A stretch of 64,000 nt of DNA from Bradyrhizobium elkanii USDA 76 (GCF_023278185.1 NZ_CP066356.1:7618001-7682000); one strand, 5' to 3'. Counted from the stretch's first letter, positions 27,972-36,387 are shown. Notes: generated by a model from the sequence alone, not told the origin. Made by a program: numbers and translations.

Positions 27972-28697
27972 ATGTGCAATCTTTATTCGATCACGACAAA
28001 CCAGGCCGCGATCAGCGCGCTGTTTCGCGTTGTGAACCGGTATGTCGGCAATCTGGCGCCCATGCCGGGAGTTTTCCCGGACTACACGGCACCGATCGTG
28101 CGCAACGGGGCCGAAGGCCGCGAACTCACCAGTGCGCGGTGGGGAATGCCGTCGTCGTCAAAGGCGCTGATGGACGCCACGAAGAAACGGGCCGAAAAGC
28201 TGCAGGCCAAGGGCAAGACCGTCGATTTTAAGGAACTGCTACGGATGGAGCCGGACGGCGGCACAACTAACATCCGAAACGTGAAGAGCAAGCACTGGAC
28301 GCGATGGCTGGGAGCCGAAAACCGCTGCGTGGTGCCCTTCAACTCCTTCAGCGAGTTCAACAAGGCTGAGGGCGGTGATATCTGGTTCGCGCTCGGTGAG
28401 ACACGCCCCCTCGTCTGCTTCGCCGGCATCTGGACCAACTGGACGTCTGTCCGGAAGGTCAAGGAAGGAGAGACGACCAACGACCTCTTCGCGTTCCTCA
28501 CAACGCTGCCGAACGCAGAGGTCGGCGCCATTCACCCCAAGGCGATGCCGGTGGTCCTGACGACGCCGGACGAAGTCGAGACCTGGATGACGGCCCCTCT
28601 GGACGAGGCCCTGAAGCTGCAGCGGCCACTTCCGGACGGCACGCTCCGGATCGTCGCTCGCGGCGTCAAGGAAGACCTAACAGGGCCAACTGCGTGA
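27972..28697 (+). CDS. SRAP (YedK/HMCES-type) abasic-site protein
   Basis: 241 aa. SRAP proteins crosslink to abasic sites in single-stranded DNA through Cys2 and protect them. Here MCNLY provides Cys2, NIRNVKS the Asn-x-Arg region, RCVVPFNSFSEF the strand with the catalytic Glu (usually PADGFYEW, so this is a divergent version), and AIHPKAMPVVLT the His. Full length for the family. It is third gene behind an SOS box, matching the family's original name, SOS-response-associated peptidase. Confidence 0.9.
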   Translation: MCNLYSITTNQAAISALFRVVNRYVGNLAPMPGVFPDYTAPIVRNGAEGRELTSARWGMPSSSKALMDATKKRAEKLQAKGKTVDFKELLRMEPDGGTTNIRNVKSKHWTRWLGAENRCVVPFNSFSEFNKAEGGDIWFALGETRPLVCFAGIWTNWTSVRKVKEGETTNDLFAFLTTLPNAEVGAIHPKAMPVVLTTPDEVETWMTAPLDEALKLQRPLPDGTLRIVARGVKEDLTGPTA

Positions 28698-29087
28698 CCG
28701 ACGAGACTGACTACCAAACGGGGCCGCACCGCATCGGCGCAAAATCATGTCGATATGGACGCATCCGTGGAGCAGCGCGCTTAATTAACAAGACCACCAG
28801 GCTGCGTTCCGTGATCGTGATCCCGCCGGCAGAGGTGACGCTACTTTCGCTCATGCATCGGATCGAGTTCCCTGCTCCAAGATTCTTGCCTTCTCACTGC
28901 GACGCGCAAGCGAGTGTGCGCTTTTTGACAGAAATGTTGCGGGATCGCGCGGACGCAAGCGGATAGAAGAGATGATGGGCGAGATCGCGCAGCTGAAGAC
29001 GAAAGCGGCCGGGCCCCCGCAACGGAAGCGGTCGCGTGGCGCTGGATCCTAGCGGATCATAGGTCAGCGCCGCTCTTGGGGTTTGCC
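28698..29087. other. Intergenic stretch between repair and CBASS clusters
   Basis: About 390 bp. A GTG-started 90-codon frame (28694-28966) overlaps the SRAP stop but has no recognisable content, and I doubt it. Confidence 0.4.
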
Positions 29088-30617
29088 TCATGCGTTTGCC
29101 TTGGAGAACGGAAGCGTCAAAGCGGCCATGTAGGAACGGCCACGTCCGCCGTCGAAATCAAACTCATAGAGCCGAACAGAGCCAAGCGCCGTCTGGCGCT
29201 GGCCAAGAAAGAACGTGAAGGCATTGGGCGCAGCGATGAATAGATGGGTGATGCCGATCACATCGGCTTTAACCGCCCGAACCGCGCTGGTCGCAGCGTC
29301 CGCGAGCTCGAAAGCGTGGCGCCCGCAGGTGACCGACTGCGCACCTGAGCCAGAACTCGGCTTCAGGATCAAAAGCCGGCCGACACTCGGAAGCGCGGTT
29401 TCGCAGTATCGGCGCGCATCGGCCGAAACGTCATGAGTCAGGCCGAGCGCGACAGCGAGATCCGGCTGGTCACTCCGAAGCTCCACTGTTTCCGCGACGA
29501 GGGCCGGCCAGCTCGGATCGGAAATTGCGTCACCGGCCGACCAGAGCCGACGGCCGGTACTGCGCTGCTCGAGCTCGACCTGGCGGCCCGACTTGATGTT
29601 GATGATGGAGCCGGCGACGAAGGCCAGCGTGACGTGGGCGTCAAGCGCAAGCCGCAGGCGCGGCTGGTCCTTGGCAGCAGCGAGCAGAAAGCCTCGCAGC
29701 GCGGGATAGAGCTTTGTTTCCCAGTCCCCGTCGCTGCGGATATAACGCTCGTCAAAGGACGGGATCATGTCCAGCACGGCATGACAACGCTCCTCGAGCC
29801 GATCGAAGGCGTGCTCGAAGGATTTGACGCCAAAGACCCGCGGTCCGCCTCGCGCAGCGCCCAGCAGATCTTCCCGAGCGCAGACGGCGCGGAAGCCGGC
29901 GCGGTCGAATTCGAGCCGACCCTGCGCCATCCACTGGAAGACAACATCGTCATAGGGGAACGCGCTCTGGTTGGCGGAAATGCGCTGCAGGCCGACATAG
30001 GCAAACAACAGGTCAAGCTGATCGCGCAGCCCATCGAGAGTGTCGGTCGCCTCGCCAAAGGCGAGCGTGCGTGCCAGCAGCCGAAGCTCGGCTTCATCGA
30101 TGCCGAGATGCTCGCGCCAAGCCTTGCGCACGGCGCCAGCCTTGCTGTTGTCGGTCACCGAGCCATATAGCCGCTCGAGCCGCATCGCGCCGGAACGGGT
30201 GCCGACCATTTCGCGCAGCGGGTCGTCGCGGTCGAGGCGCCAGTTGGTCACCAGCTTGAACCGCACGCCGCAGCCCTGGGGGGCATGGGCAAGCTGCGCC
30301 TCTCGCGCCCGCTGCAGCAATGATCGGGCATTGGCGTTGATGAACTCCGGGTCCACGAGATGGGAGTAGCCATAGGTGCCGGGCGTGACATGCCATTTGC
30401 ACTGCATGTGCTCGCGCCGCAGTGGGTCGCCATAGTGGTCGACCGCGCTGCGCGCAGCATCGTATTCGACCCAGATGTCGTCGAAGCTCTTCGGTCCTAT
30501 CTCGAAGCCCACGCGCACGACGGGGCTATCGGGATCGAGCAGGCGCGCCGCGTGATGCCAAAACAGTCGCGCCTGGAAGGTGTCTCCGTCGCGCCGGACG
30601 GTTACGGCCTGGGTCAT
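29088..30617 (-). CDS. cap4: CBASS effector Cap4-like: nuclease fused to SAVED sensor
   Basis: 509 aa from ATG 30617. The C-terminal third (about 330-505) is a SAVED cyclic-oligonucleotide sensor: LAVALGLTHDVSADARRYC, GITHLFIAAPNAFTFFLGQ and LYEFDF are typical. The N-terminal part has PD-(D/E)xK-type nuclease residues: Glu39 in VGFEI, Asp46-Asp47 in SFDDIWVEY and Gln72-Cys-Lys74 in MQCKWH. Family knowledge: Cap4 binds a cyclic nucleotide made by the CD-NTase, oligomerises, and degrades DNA, killing the infected cell. It is the last gene of the four-gene CBASS operon, 7 bp after the ATPase gene. Confidence 0.85.
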   Translation of the reverse strand: MTQAVTVRRDGDTFQARLFWHHAARLLDPDSPVVRVGFEIGPKSFDDIWVEYDAARSAVDHYGDPLRREHMQCKWHVTPGTYGYSHLVDPEFINANARSLLQRAREAQLAHAPQGCGVRFKLVTNWRLDRDDPLREMVGTRSGAMRLERLYGSVTDNSKAGAVRKAWREHLGIDEAELRLLARTLAFGEATDTLDGLRDQLDLLFAYVGLQRISANQSAFPYDDVVFQWMAQGRLEFDRAGFRAVCAREDLLGAARGGPRVFGVKSFEHAFDRLEERCHAVLDMIPSFDERYIRSDGDWETKLYPALRGFLLAAAKDQPRLRLALDAHVTLAFVAGSIINIKSGRQVELEQRSTGRRLWSAGDAISDPSWPALVAETVELRSDQPDLAVALGLTHDVSADARRYCETALPSVGRLLILKPSSGSGAQSVTCGRHAFELADAATSAVRAVKADVIGITHLFIAAPNAFTFFLGQRQTALGSVRLYEFDFDGGRGRSYMAALTLPFSKANA

Positions 30618-30624
30618 GGAGATC

Positions 30625-31572
30625 TTACCTCGGCATCTCGCCGTCCTTGAAGGGCGGCGTTGGAACAATCGACCGGGCAATCTCGACCGCGCGCGCGCCA
30701 TCGACCGCGCTGGTCGGATAGGCGTCCAGCACGATCGTCGGCAGCAGCCGCTGCGTCAGGTCGGAGAAGGTGAAGCCGTAATCGCGTCCGCCCCGCTGCG
30801 GCCCGGTCGCCGAGACCAGGCCATCGATATGATGACGCCCGAGACCGATGGGTTCCAGCCGGCTGGACAGCACGAAGCGGCGCTGCTCGTCGCTGGGCCG
30901 TGCGAAGCTCACCACGTCGGCCGCGCGGCGGCGCACCGCAGGATCGAGCGCATTGAGGCGGTTGGTGCACATCAGGACGGCCGCCGGCAGCTTCGCATTG
31001 GCGATCCGGTCGATGCCGCGGATGAAGGCGTTCACGCCGGCGCGGTCCTCGTGGTGCATCTGAGCCGCTTCGCGCGACTGCGCCAGCGCGTCGGCCTCGT
31101 CGACCAGCAAGATCACGGCCCCGCGCGAGCGGCCAGACGCCGACTTGAGCTTGGTCGCCTCCGCCAGGGTATAGTCGAACGCCGCCGAAAGCAGCTGCGT
31201 CATCTCGCCAACCCGGCCCTGGCCTCGGGTGGACAGGCTGAGCGGCAGCAGGGTGATGTCGATCTTCTCCTGTCGCGCCACCGCATCGCCGATCGTCTCG
31301 GCCAGCTCCGTCTTGCCCGAGCCGACGTCACCAGCGAGCACGATCAGCGGAGGGCGTCGCAGCACCGTGTCGAGCAGCGCCTGTGCGCCCGGATGGTACT
31401 TCTTCGCCCAATCGGCAAGGCCGCCCGGATTGACGAGCAGGCCGAGGATTTTCGCAAGGCGGTTCTTCTGCTCGTCGAGCCCGACCAGCCGAGCAAACCG
31501 CGCCTGCGGATCGATGTCGGGATAGGTGATGCGGCGCTCGAACAGCTCGTCGAGGGTCGGCTTGGTGTTCAT
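30625..31572 (-). CDS. cap6: CBASS TRIP13-like AAA+ ATPase (Cap6)
   Basis: 315 aa. It is an AAA+ ATPase with Walker A GDVGSGKTE (about 82-90), Walker B VILLVDEADAL, sensor-1 VLMCTNRL and Arg-finger region DPAVRRRA. In type III CBASS, Cap6 remodels the HORMA protein and so switches the CD-NTase off in uninfected cells. Its ATG shares a base with the stop of the HORMA gene (TAATG), so the two are translationally coupled. Confidence 0.87.
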   Translation of the reverse strand: MNTKPTLDELFERRITYPDIDPQARFARLVGLDEQKNRLAKILGLLVNPGGLADWAKKYHPGAQALLDTVLRRPPLIVLAGDVGSGKTELAETIGDAVARQEKIDITLLPLSLSTRGQGRVGEMTQLLSAAFDYTLAEATKLKSASGRSRGAVILLVDEADALAQSREAAQMHHEDRAGVNAFIRGIDRIANAKLPAAVLMCTNRLNALDPAVRRRAADVVSFARPSDEQRRFVLSSRLEPIGLGRHHIDGLVSATGPQRGGRDYGFTFSDLTQRLLPTIVLDAYPTSAVDGARAVEIARSIVPTPPFKDGEMPR

Positions 31573-32087
31573 TAGAAGCTCCTGACGGTGGCGCGGTCGA
31601 GGGCTCTGCCCCCGGACGAATAGGTGCGGTCGTTCGACAGATAGCCAGATATTCCGGGCTCCGGGGCACCGCCTCGCGAAAACGGCAGGCTGGCCTTGAA
31701 GGCGTCGCGCTCGGTCTGGCTGAGGCGGTCCCAGGCCGCCGTGTAGGTCATGTAGCTGTAGAAGGAGGCGCCGCCGACGTCGGCGCCCGGCCGGATCTTC
31801 CCGGGGTCGTCGTCGTTAGCCGAGGCGCCAGCGAGGTCGCGGGAGGTGTAACGCAGGGTCGGCTCGATCCACTTACCGTCCTTCTTGAAGCCGTAGGTCA
31901 CCGTGTCGAGATAGCCGGCCCGCAGCATCTCGGTCGCTTCGGTCTCGTAGTCCGCGATGCTTTCGTCGGACGGCTTGCCATAGAAGCGCTGCATGCGCTT
32001 CAGGTCGGTCGCGACCTTGGCTGCCATGTGGCGCGCGTGGGTGACCGTGAAAGTCGTGCTTTCGGTAAAGCTGTAGCTATAGGACAT
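31572..32087 (-). CDS. cap7: CBASS HORMA-domain protein (Cap7)
   Basis: 171 aa from ATG 32087 (MSYSYSFTESTTFTVTHARH). This opening, AAKVATDLKRMQRFYG and the C-terminal SNDRTYSSGGRALDRATVRSF (seat-belt region) are characteristic of bacterial HORMA family 1. Family knowledge: in the closed state, bound to a peptide, HORMA binds and activates the CD-NTase; Cap6 opens it. Only one HORMA gene is present. It begins 8 bp after the CD-NTase stop. Confidence 0.87.
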   Translation of the reverse strand: MSYSYSFTESTTFTVTHARHMAAKVATDLKRMQRFYGKPSDESIADYETEATEMLRAGYLDTVTYGFKKDGKWIEPTLRYTSRDLAGASANDDDPGKIRPGADVGGASFYSYMTYTAAWDRLSQTERDAFKASLPFSRGGAPEPGISGYLSNDRTYSSGGRALDRATVRSF

Positions 32088-32095
32088 TGTCGACC

Positions 32096-33061
32096 TCACG
32101 CCTGGAAGGAGGAGCCGAAGACCTTCTGCCAATAGGCGACGGTCAGTTGTCTATTGGGAGCCGCAAGCGCCGCATCGATAGCGTCGCCGGCGTCGAGCGC
32201 GGCATCGACGATCGCATCCGCATTCGCCGTCGTGTAGAGCCGGGCGACGTTGTTGGTGGCGTTCACGGGATCGATGATCTGCACCGTGTCGGTGAAGGTG
32301 CCGACCGAGGACGCCGGATAGTAGTCGCCGAAGACGATTTTCGACCGCATGTCGGTACGGGCGACGTAGGTGAAGAAGTGCTGGAGCGCATCCGGATAGT
32401 CGGCGAAATCGAGGCCATCATCGCAGAGCTTTGCCAGAATCATCTCGATCATGAAGGATTTGAAGCGGAAGCCGTCCCGCTCCTGCTTCGCGCGCCTCGC
32501 CCAGAACTTCACCAGCCGGACGACCTGGGCGAAATGCTTCTCCTGCGCGCGCTTGCGCTTGGCGGCGAAGTCCAGATGCAGCGGAATGCTCGTCTTCAGG
32601 AACGAGCCGTCGTCCTGGCTGACGAGGTTGCCGTACCACTTGGGATCGCCGTCATAGAGGATCGGCACGACATCGACATCGAGGCCCGTCCCCCGGAAAG
32701 AGACGGTGACGGAATAGGTCTGCGGCTTGACTTGGTCGGGGTTGAAGTTGGGGAAAGCCTTGCGCAGCCGCTCGGCGAGATAGTCGAGCAGCGCCCGCAC
32801 ATCCTTCGGCGCATCGGCGCCGCTGATGTAGCAGGCGACATCGATGTCGTTGAGGGAGCGAAGCGCCGTGCCCTTCGCCAGGCTGCCCGAGAGCAGCATC
32901 TTCTTCAGGGTGAAGTCCGGATGCTCGGACAGATAACCCTCGAGCTTCTCGCGAAGCCGCCGGGCCTGAGCCCGGTACTCATCCGCCGTCTCTTTGGGCA
33001 GGTTCACCTTGTCCTGCGCAAAGGCGGCGATCTCGTCATGGCCGACGTGTTGCCGTCCCAT
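32096..33061 (-). CDS. cdnC: CBASS CD-NTase (cGAS/DncV-like nucleotidyltransferase)
   Basis: 321 aa from ATG 33061, chosen because GGAG lies at the right distance; an ATG four codons upstream is possible. The nucleotidyltransferase core has LLSGSLAKGT (Gly-Ser at about 59-60), metal-binding NDIDVACY (Asp72, Asp74) and the third acidic strand LDVDVVP (about 128-130). It makes the cyclic oligonucleotide that activates the SAVED effector. Association with one HORMA and a TRIP13-like gene makes this type III CBASS. The clade letter is inferred from that association rather than from phylogeny. Confidence 0.87.
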   Translation of the reverse strand: MGRQHVGHDEIAAFAQDKVNLPKETADEYRAQARRLREKLEGYLSEHPDFTLKKMLLSGSLAKGTALRSLNDIDVACYISGADAPKDVRALLDYLAERLRKAFPNFNPDQVKPQTYSVTVSFRGTGLDVDVVPILYDGDPKWYGNLVSQDDGSFLKTSIPLHLDFAAKRKRAQEKHFAQVVRLVKFWARRAKQERDGFRFKSFMIEMILAKLCDDGLDFADYPDALQHFFTYVARTDMRSKIVFGDYYPASSVGTFTDTVQIIDPVNATNNVARLYTTANADAIVDAALDAGDAIDAALAAPNRQLTVAYWQKVFGSSFQA

Positions 33062-33110
33062 ATCCTGCTCCATTTTGGCCGGCAGCCCGGGGGCGGCGGC
33101 GTTGAGATCA

Positions 33111-33192
33111 GGATATAATAGCTAAATTTTGGCTATTCAAGCTATGTAAAACAGCTATTTCACGTTGACAAAATCCGTTGATTCTCTATATG
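33111..33192. promoter_or_regulatory. Divergent promoters with spaced GCTA repeats (CBASS / RHH-GNAT-CapHP)
   Basis: Plus strand: TTGACA at 33165-33170, 16 bp, TATATG at 33187-33192, serving the RHH gene. Minus strand: TTGAAT (33140-33135), 17 bp, TATATC (33117-33112), serving CBASS. GCTA occurs at 33121, 33132, 33141 and 33154, three of them as GCTAT, about one helical turn apart and covering the CBASS promoter and the space before the other -35. This is the layout expected of a multi-repeat operator for a ribbon-helix-helix or HTH repressor. Confidence 0.5.
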
Positions 33193-33216
33193 CTGCGGAC
33201 AACGACGGAGGATGAG

Positions 33217-33429
33217 ATGACGGCGAAGCGAACCATGACGCTGAACCTCACCGACGCCGAGATGCGGGTTCTGGACGAATTGTCGGCCCGGAAGGAGATC
33301 ACCAAGACTGCCGTGCTCCGGCAGGCCTTGCGCCTCTATCAGACGATCGATGCTCGGGTCGAAAAGGGCGAAAAGCTCTTGTTCGAGAACGACGCGACGA
33401 AGGAAAAGGCGGAGTTGATGCTTCTATGA
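33217..33429 (+). CDS. Ribbon-helix-helix protein (CopG/antitoxin-like)
   Basis: 70 aa from ATG 33217, with GGAGG upstream. The longer frame from 33178 would start before the -10 box and is rejected. The layout is RHH: beta strand KRTMTLNLT, helix DAEMRVLDELSARK, then KTAVLRQALRLYQTIDARV. The tail (KGEKLLFENDATKEKAELMLL) could contact a partner. Its four-base overlap with the GNAT gene is the arrangement of DUF1778/CopG-GNAT toxin-antitoxin pairs. It may be autorepressor and also control divergent CBASS through the GCTA repeats; both are inference. Confidence 0.8.
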   Translation: MTAKRTMTLNLTDAEMRVLDELSARKEITKTAVLRQALRLYQTIDARVEKGEKLLFENDATKEKAELMLL

Positions 33430-34061
33430 CGGTCGACGTCTCGAAAATCTATCTTCTCGACGTCGCGAGCGGTGGAAGCGTCGAAGCCGAGCTGCGCGAT
33501 GCGATCGAGCAGGTGCAACTCAACGACTGGCAGACGAAGTGGCGGCCTGCCCTGCTGAGCATACTTCAGGAGCTCGCGCGCAAGGGCGTGCCGATGGACC
33601 AGTGGCCGCAAAGCTGGCACTGGGATTGGAACAAGAAGACAGCCCGTGTCCAAGGGCTGCTGGCCTTCCGCGGCTTCAGCGTCGTCGCCCTCGGTGAGAC
33701 GCAAGGACTCGCACAAATCGACCTCACGAAAATGGGCCGGGAAGCCAACCAGCGCGGCAAGCCGCTCGTCTATCTGGACTACCTTGAGGTCGCTCCCTGG
33801 AACCGGCCAGACCTCGGGAACGCTCCGCGCCTGCGCGGCGTCGGTACGGCTCTCATCACGGCTGCCGTCGCGCTCAGCGAAGACGAGGGATTCAAGGGAC
33901 GTCTGGGGCTGCATTCGCTGCCTCAGGCCGATAACTTCTACCGCAAGATCGGGATGACCGATCTGGGTCAGGACGCGGCGTACCAGAATTTAAGATACTT
34001 TGAGATGACCAGCGAGCAGGCTCGCGCGTTCTTCGAAAAGGAGGAGAACGATGAAACTTGA
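33426..34061 (+). CDS. GNAT-family acetyltransferase
   Basis: 211 aa. The GNAT fold is indicated by VYLDYLEVAPWNRP (strand 4), the acetyl-CoA loop LRGVGTALITAAVAL (about 138-152) and GLHSLPQADNFYRKIGMTDLG (strand 6/7). A preceding 80-residue N-terminal region (DWQTKWRPALLSILQELARKG) is unusual and makes it longer than TacT/AtaT toxins (about 160-170 aa). It is coupled to the RHH gene, so it may be a toxin acetylating tRNA or protein. It could equally modify a CBASS component. Its stop region overlaps the XRE gene by 11 bp. Confidence 0.75.
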   Translation: MTVDVSKIYLLDVASGGSVEAELRDAIEQVQLNDWQTKWRPALLSILQELARKGVPMDQWPQSWHWDWNKKTARVQGLLAFRGFSVVALGETQGLAQIDLTKMGREANQRGKPLVYLDYLEVAPWNRPDLGNAPRLRGVGTALITAAVALSEDEGFKGRLGLHSLPQADNFYRKIGMTDLGQDAAYQNLRYFEMTSEQARAFFEKEENDET

Positions 34062-34554
34062 ACGAAGCAAAGAGTGGTGGATGGCTCGGGCACGTCGTGA
34101 AGGCGACGCCGTCATCGGCGCCGGCTTGCTTGCGTTCGATCCGGTGTCGGAGGAGCGGCCTACTGCGACCGGGCAGACTACCGTCGTCGAGGAAACGCGG
34201 ATCGCGTTTGGCAAATTCGTGAACCTGATGCGCCGTCGCCGCGGCTTTTCGATGGAGAGGCTGGCTGAGGTTGCCGACCTCGACGCCAGCGAACTCCTCG
34301 TGATCGAGGACGACGTCCATTATGTTCCAGAGCCACGAACGGTCTTCAAACTGGCGCAGACCTTTGAGGTGTCGCAGCGGCGCTTGATGCAGCTCGCAGG
34401 CCTAGCCGCGGCAAATGACACCGGCTTGCGGCAGGAAGCCGTACGATTTGCCGCACGCTCCGAGGCTGTGCAGAAGCTCACTCCGGAAGAAAATTCCGCT
34501 CTTGAAGCGTTCGTAGCTGTCTTGAGCGAGCAGGATCCCAAGCGAGTGAAGTGA
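34051..34554 (+). CDS. XRE-family regulator, CapH-like
   Basis: 167 aa. A lambda-repressor-type HTH lies at about 53-112: FGKFVNLMRRRRGFSMERLAEVADLD then VEPRTVFKLA-type helices (PEPRTVFKLAQTFEVSQRRL). The C-terminal extension (QKLTPEENSALEAFVAVLSEQ) may be dimerisation or cleavage target. It overlaps the ImmA/IrrE-type peptidase gene by four bases. Family knowledge: next to CBASS operons, an HTH repressor (CapH) cleaved by a neighbouring metallopeptidase (CapP) after DNA damage is a known control pair. Assignment to CapH is by context; it is longer than I remember CapH to be. Confidence 0.75.
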   Translation: MKLERSKEWWMARARREGDAVIGAGLLAFDPVSEERPTATGQTTVVEETRIAFGKFVNLMRRRRGFSMERLAEVADLDASELLVIEDDVHYVPEPRTVFKLAQTFEVSQRRLMQLAGLAAANDTGLRQEAVRFAARSEAVQKLTPEENSALEAFVAVLSEQDPKRVK

Positions 34555-35486
34555 AAAACGTCAGCCTCAAAGATCGGACGATCGCCGACATTGACGGACA
34601 GGTTGACAAGGTCTTGCGGGGCCTTGGCAATCCCGAGCCGCCGGTCGACCTGCGCTTGGTTCGGGACCTGTTGAAGCTCGACCGCGGCTACTACTCGACC
34701 ACGGACGACAGCCTTTTGCGGGAGACTTTCTCGCGCCTGAAGGTCGCGGGCCTTCAAGTTCTCTTGCGCCCGACGATCCTGCGCGATGCGGTCCAAAGTC
34801 TTAGTCTGAAGGCCCTCTATTTGCCCGACCAGAAGCGGATCCTGCTCGACCAGGATCTGCCCATCCTTAAGCACCGCTGGAACGAGGCCCACGAGATCGG
34901 CCACGACATCATCCCCTGGCACATTGGCATGATGTTGGGTGACACAGAGCAGACGCTCACACCCGCGTGTCACCAGATCATGGAGGCCGAGGCAAACTAC
35001 GCCGCCGGCCAGCTGCTTTTTCTCGCTGGCCGTTTTGTGGAAGAGGCCACCTCTTCGGTTCCGAGCCTTGCCTTCGTCAAGAGCCTGAGCAGAGGGTTCG
35101 GCAACACCATGACATCCACGCTCTGGCGCTTTGTCGAACAAGGCCATGGCGGCCGGCCAATCGTAGCGCTGGTCACCGGCCATCCGCATCGCACGCGGCG
35201 CAAGGCTGATTTCGATCCTGCCAACCCGTGCCGGTATTGCGTGGAATCTCCTCCATTCCGTGAGCGGTTCGGTATTGTGCGCGAGACCGATCTGTTCGCG
35301 ACGATCGTTGGCTATTGTGGTTCGCAGCGCGGCGGTAGTCTTGGCCGCAGCGAGGTGCTGCTCGCGGACCTAAATGGCGATCGGCATGTCTTCGACTTCG
35401 AGACGTTCTTCAATCGTCACGAGGCTTTGACGCTTGGCTATTGGTTGCGCTCGCACAGCTCGGCCGTGCCGATGCAAACATTTTGA
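34551..35486 (+). CDS. ImmA/IrrE-type metallopeptidase, CapP-like
   Basis: 311 aa. The zinc-peptidase motif is HEIGH (about 115-119, in RWNEAHEIGHDI), with a downstream acidic helix IMEAEANYAAGQLLF providing the third ligand. The C-terminal half (about 190-311) holds NPCRYCVES, GYCGSQ and LADLNGDRHVFDF, and could be the sensor domain seen in CapP. Family knowledge: such proteases cleave a cognate XRE repressor. Its coupling to the XRE gene and closeness to CBASS suggest control of the island. The HEPN/PIN genes beyond could be other targets. Confidence 0.82.
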   Translation: MKNVSLKDRTIADIDGQVDKVLRGLGNPEPPVDLRLVRDLLKLDRGYYSTTDDSLLRETFSRLKVAGLQVLLRPTILRDAVQSLSLKALYLPDQKRILLDQDLPILKHRWNEAHEIGHDIIPWHIGMMLGDTEQTLTPACHQIMEAEANYAAGQLLFLAGRFVEEATSSVPSLAFVKSLSRGFGNTMTSTLWRFVEQGHGGRPIVALVTGHPHRTRRKADFDPANPCRYCVESPPFRERFGIVRETDLFATIVGYCGSQRGGSLGRSEVLLADLNGDRHVFDFETFFNRHEALTLGYWLRSHSSAVPMQTF

Positions 35487-35686
35487 ACCGGCCCGATAGT
35501 CATCCGCTGTCTCGAATATTAGACACTGCTGACCTGACATTATCAGCAGCCAGAGATGAACATCCCCATCGGGTCCGGCCCAATAACATGGCATGATTAG
35601 AGGATCCAGGCTCGTAATCAAACTTGGGCGCGCGGTCTGACCGCCGCCCCACAGTCACCGGGCAGAACGGATGCTCTCTCGTTCGA

Positions 35687-36382
35687 TTACACCCCAAGCA
35701 AATGTTTTGCGGCTGAAAGATTTGGCGCATATTGTACGTTGATCGGGCTAAATTCGGCCTGTAGATCGGCGTTCAATATGCCTCGCTGCTCGTTAGCGTA
35801 ATCCGCGGTATTGGAAGACGCGAACACGATCGGTGAGGTAAGCCCGGCTGCGCGAAGCACGGCGATGACTTCCAAATAAGTTTCGATCACGACGCAGTCC
35901 TTCATCGACTGCCCGCGCCTCCCCGGGGTATGCGGCGCCATCAGCCTAGCAAAGGCCCGATCCGCGATGGCGGGTGATGGCCTTACCGTCTCCGAAGCTG
36001 CCATCCAATGATCAGCAACGGCATGCGCGCGCTGGACATGATCATCCAAATGGGAGAGATCGACGACGCCCGTTCCGCCGAAAACCTTGTCGATTTCGTT
36101 CGCGCGGATGATGCGCTCACGTAGCTTCGTCAGCGCTTGGATCGCTTCTTGTTCGACCTTTGGTACATTTTCAGCAAACTCTCGCCGCACCTGGTCTGCG
36201 ACGAGGCCGACGAGCTGAGGCCCCGTCGTCATCGCCGCCAGCAGCGCCTGCGCGGCAACTCGCTCATGCGCGCGGGCTGTATCTCGTGTTGGATCGCGCA
36301 TGATATCGAGAACGGAGCACGTGTCAGTACAAAGCACCGGCAAACCCAGCCCCGCAATGCGCGCAACTTCTTGCGGCGTCAT
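35687..36382 (-). CDS. PIN-like domain protein
   Basis: 231 aa. It opens with LPVLCTDTCSVLDIMRD, a PIN-type first strand with Asp followed by helix, and has QSMKDCVVIETYLEV (acidic helix) and IVFASSNTADYAN (last strand with polar end). This spacing of acidic residues fits the PIN-like (DUF4935-type) RNase fold rather than a VapC of 130 aa. The 5-bp gap to the preceding gene on this strand (36388-37056) implies an operon. RNA cleavage is inferred; partner dependence is likely. Confidence 0.65.
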   Translation of the reverse strand: MTPQEVARIAGLGLPVLCTDTCSVLDIMRDPTRDTARAHERVAAQALLAAMTTGPQLVGLVADQVRREFAENVPKVEQEAIQALTKLRERIIRANEIDKVFGGTGVVDLSHLDDHVQRAHAVADHWMAASETVRPSPAIADRAFARLMAPHTPGRRGQSMKDCVVIETYLEVIAVLRAAGLTSPIVFASSNTADYANEQRGILNADLQAEFSPINVQYAPNLSAAKHLLGV

Positions 36383-36387
36383 GAGGT

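Noticed and set aside
28694..28966. 90-codon GTG-started frame overlapping the SRAP stop
   Set aside because: No motif, rare-looking composition, no continuation of the operon logic.
29433..33118. Plus-strand frames opposite the CBASS genes (e.g. 245, 331 and 343 codons)
   Set aside because: Antisense to genes with full family signatures.
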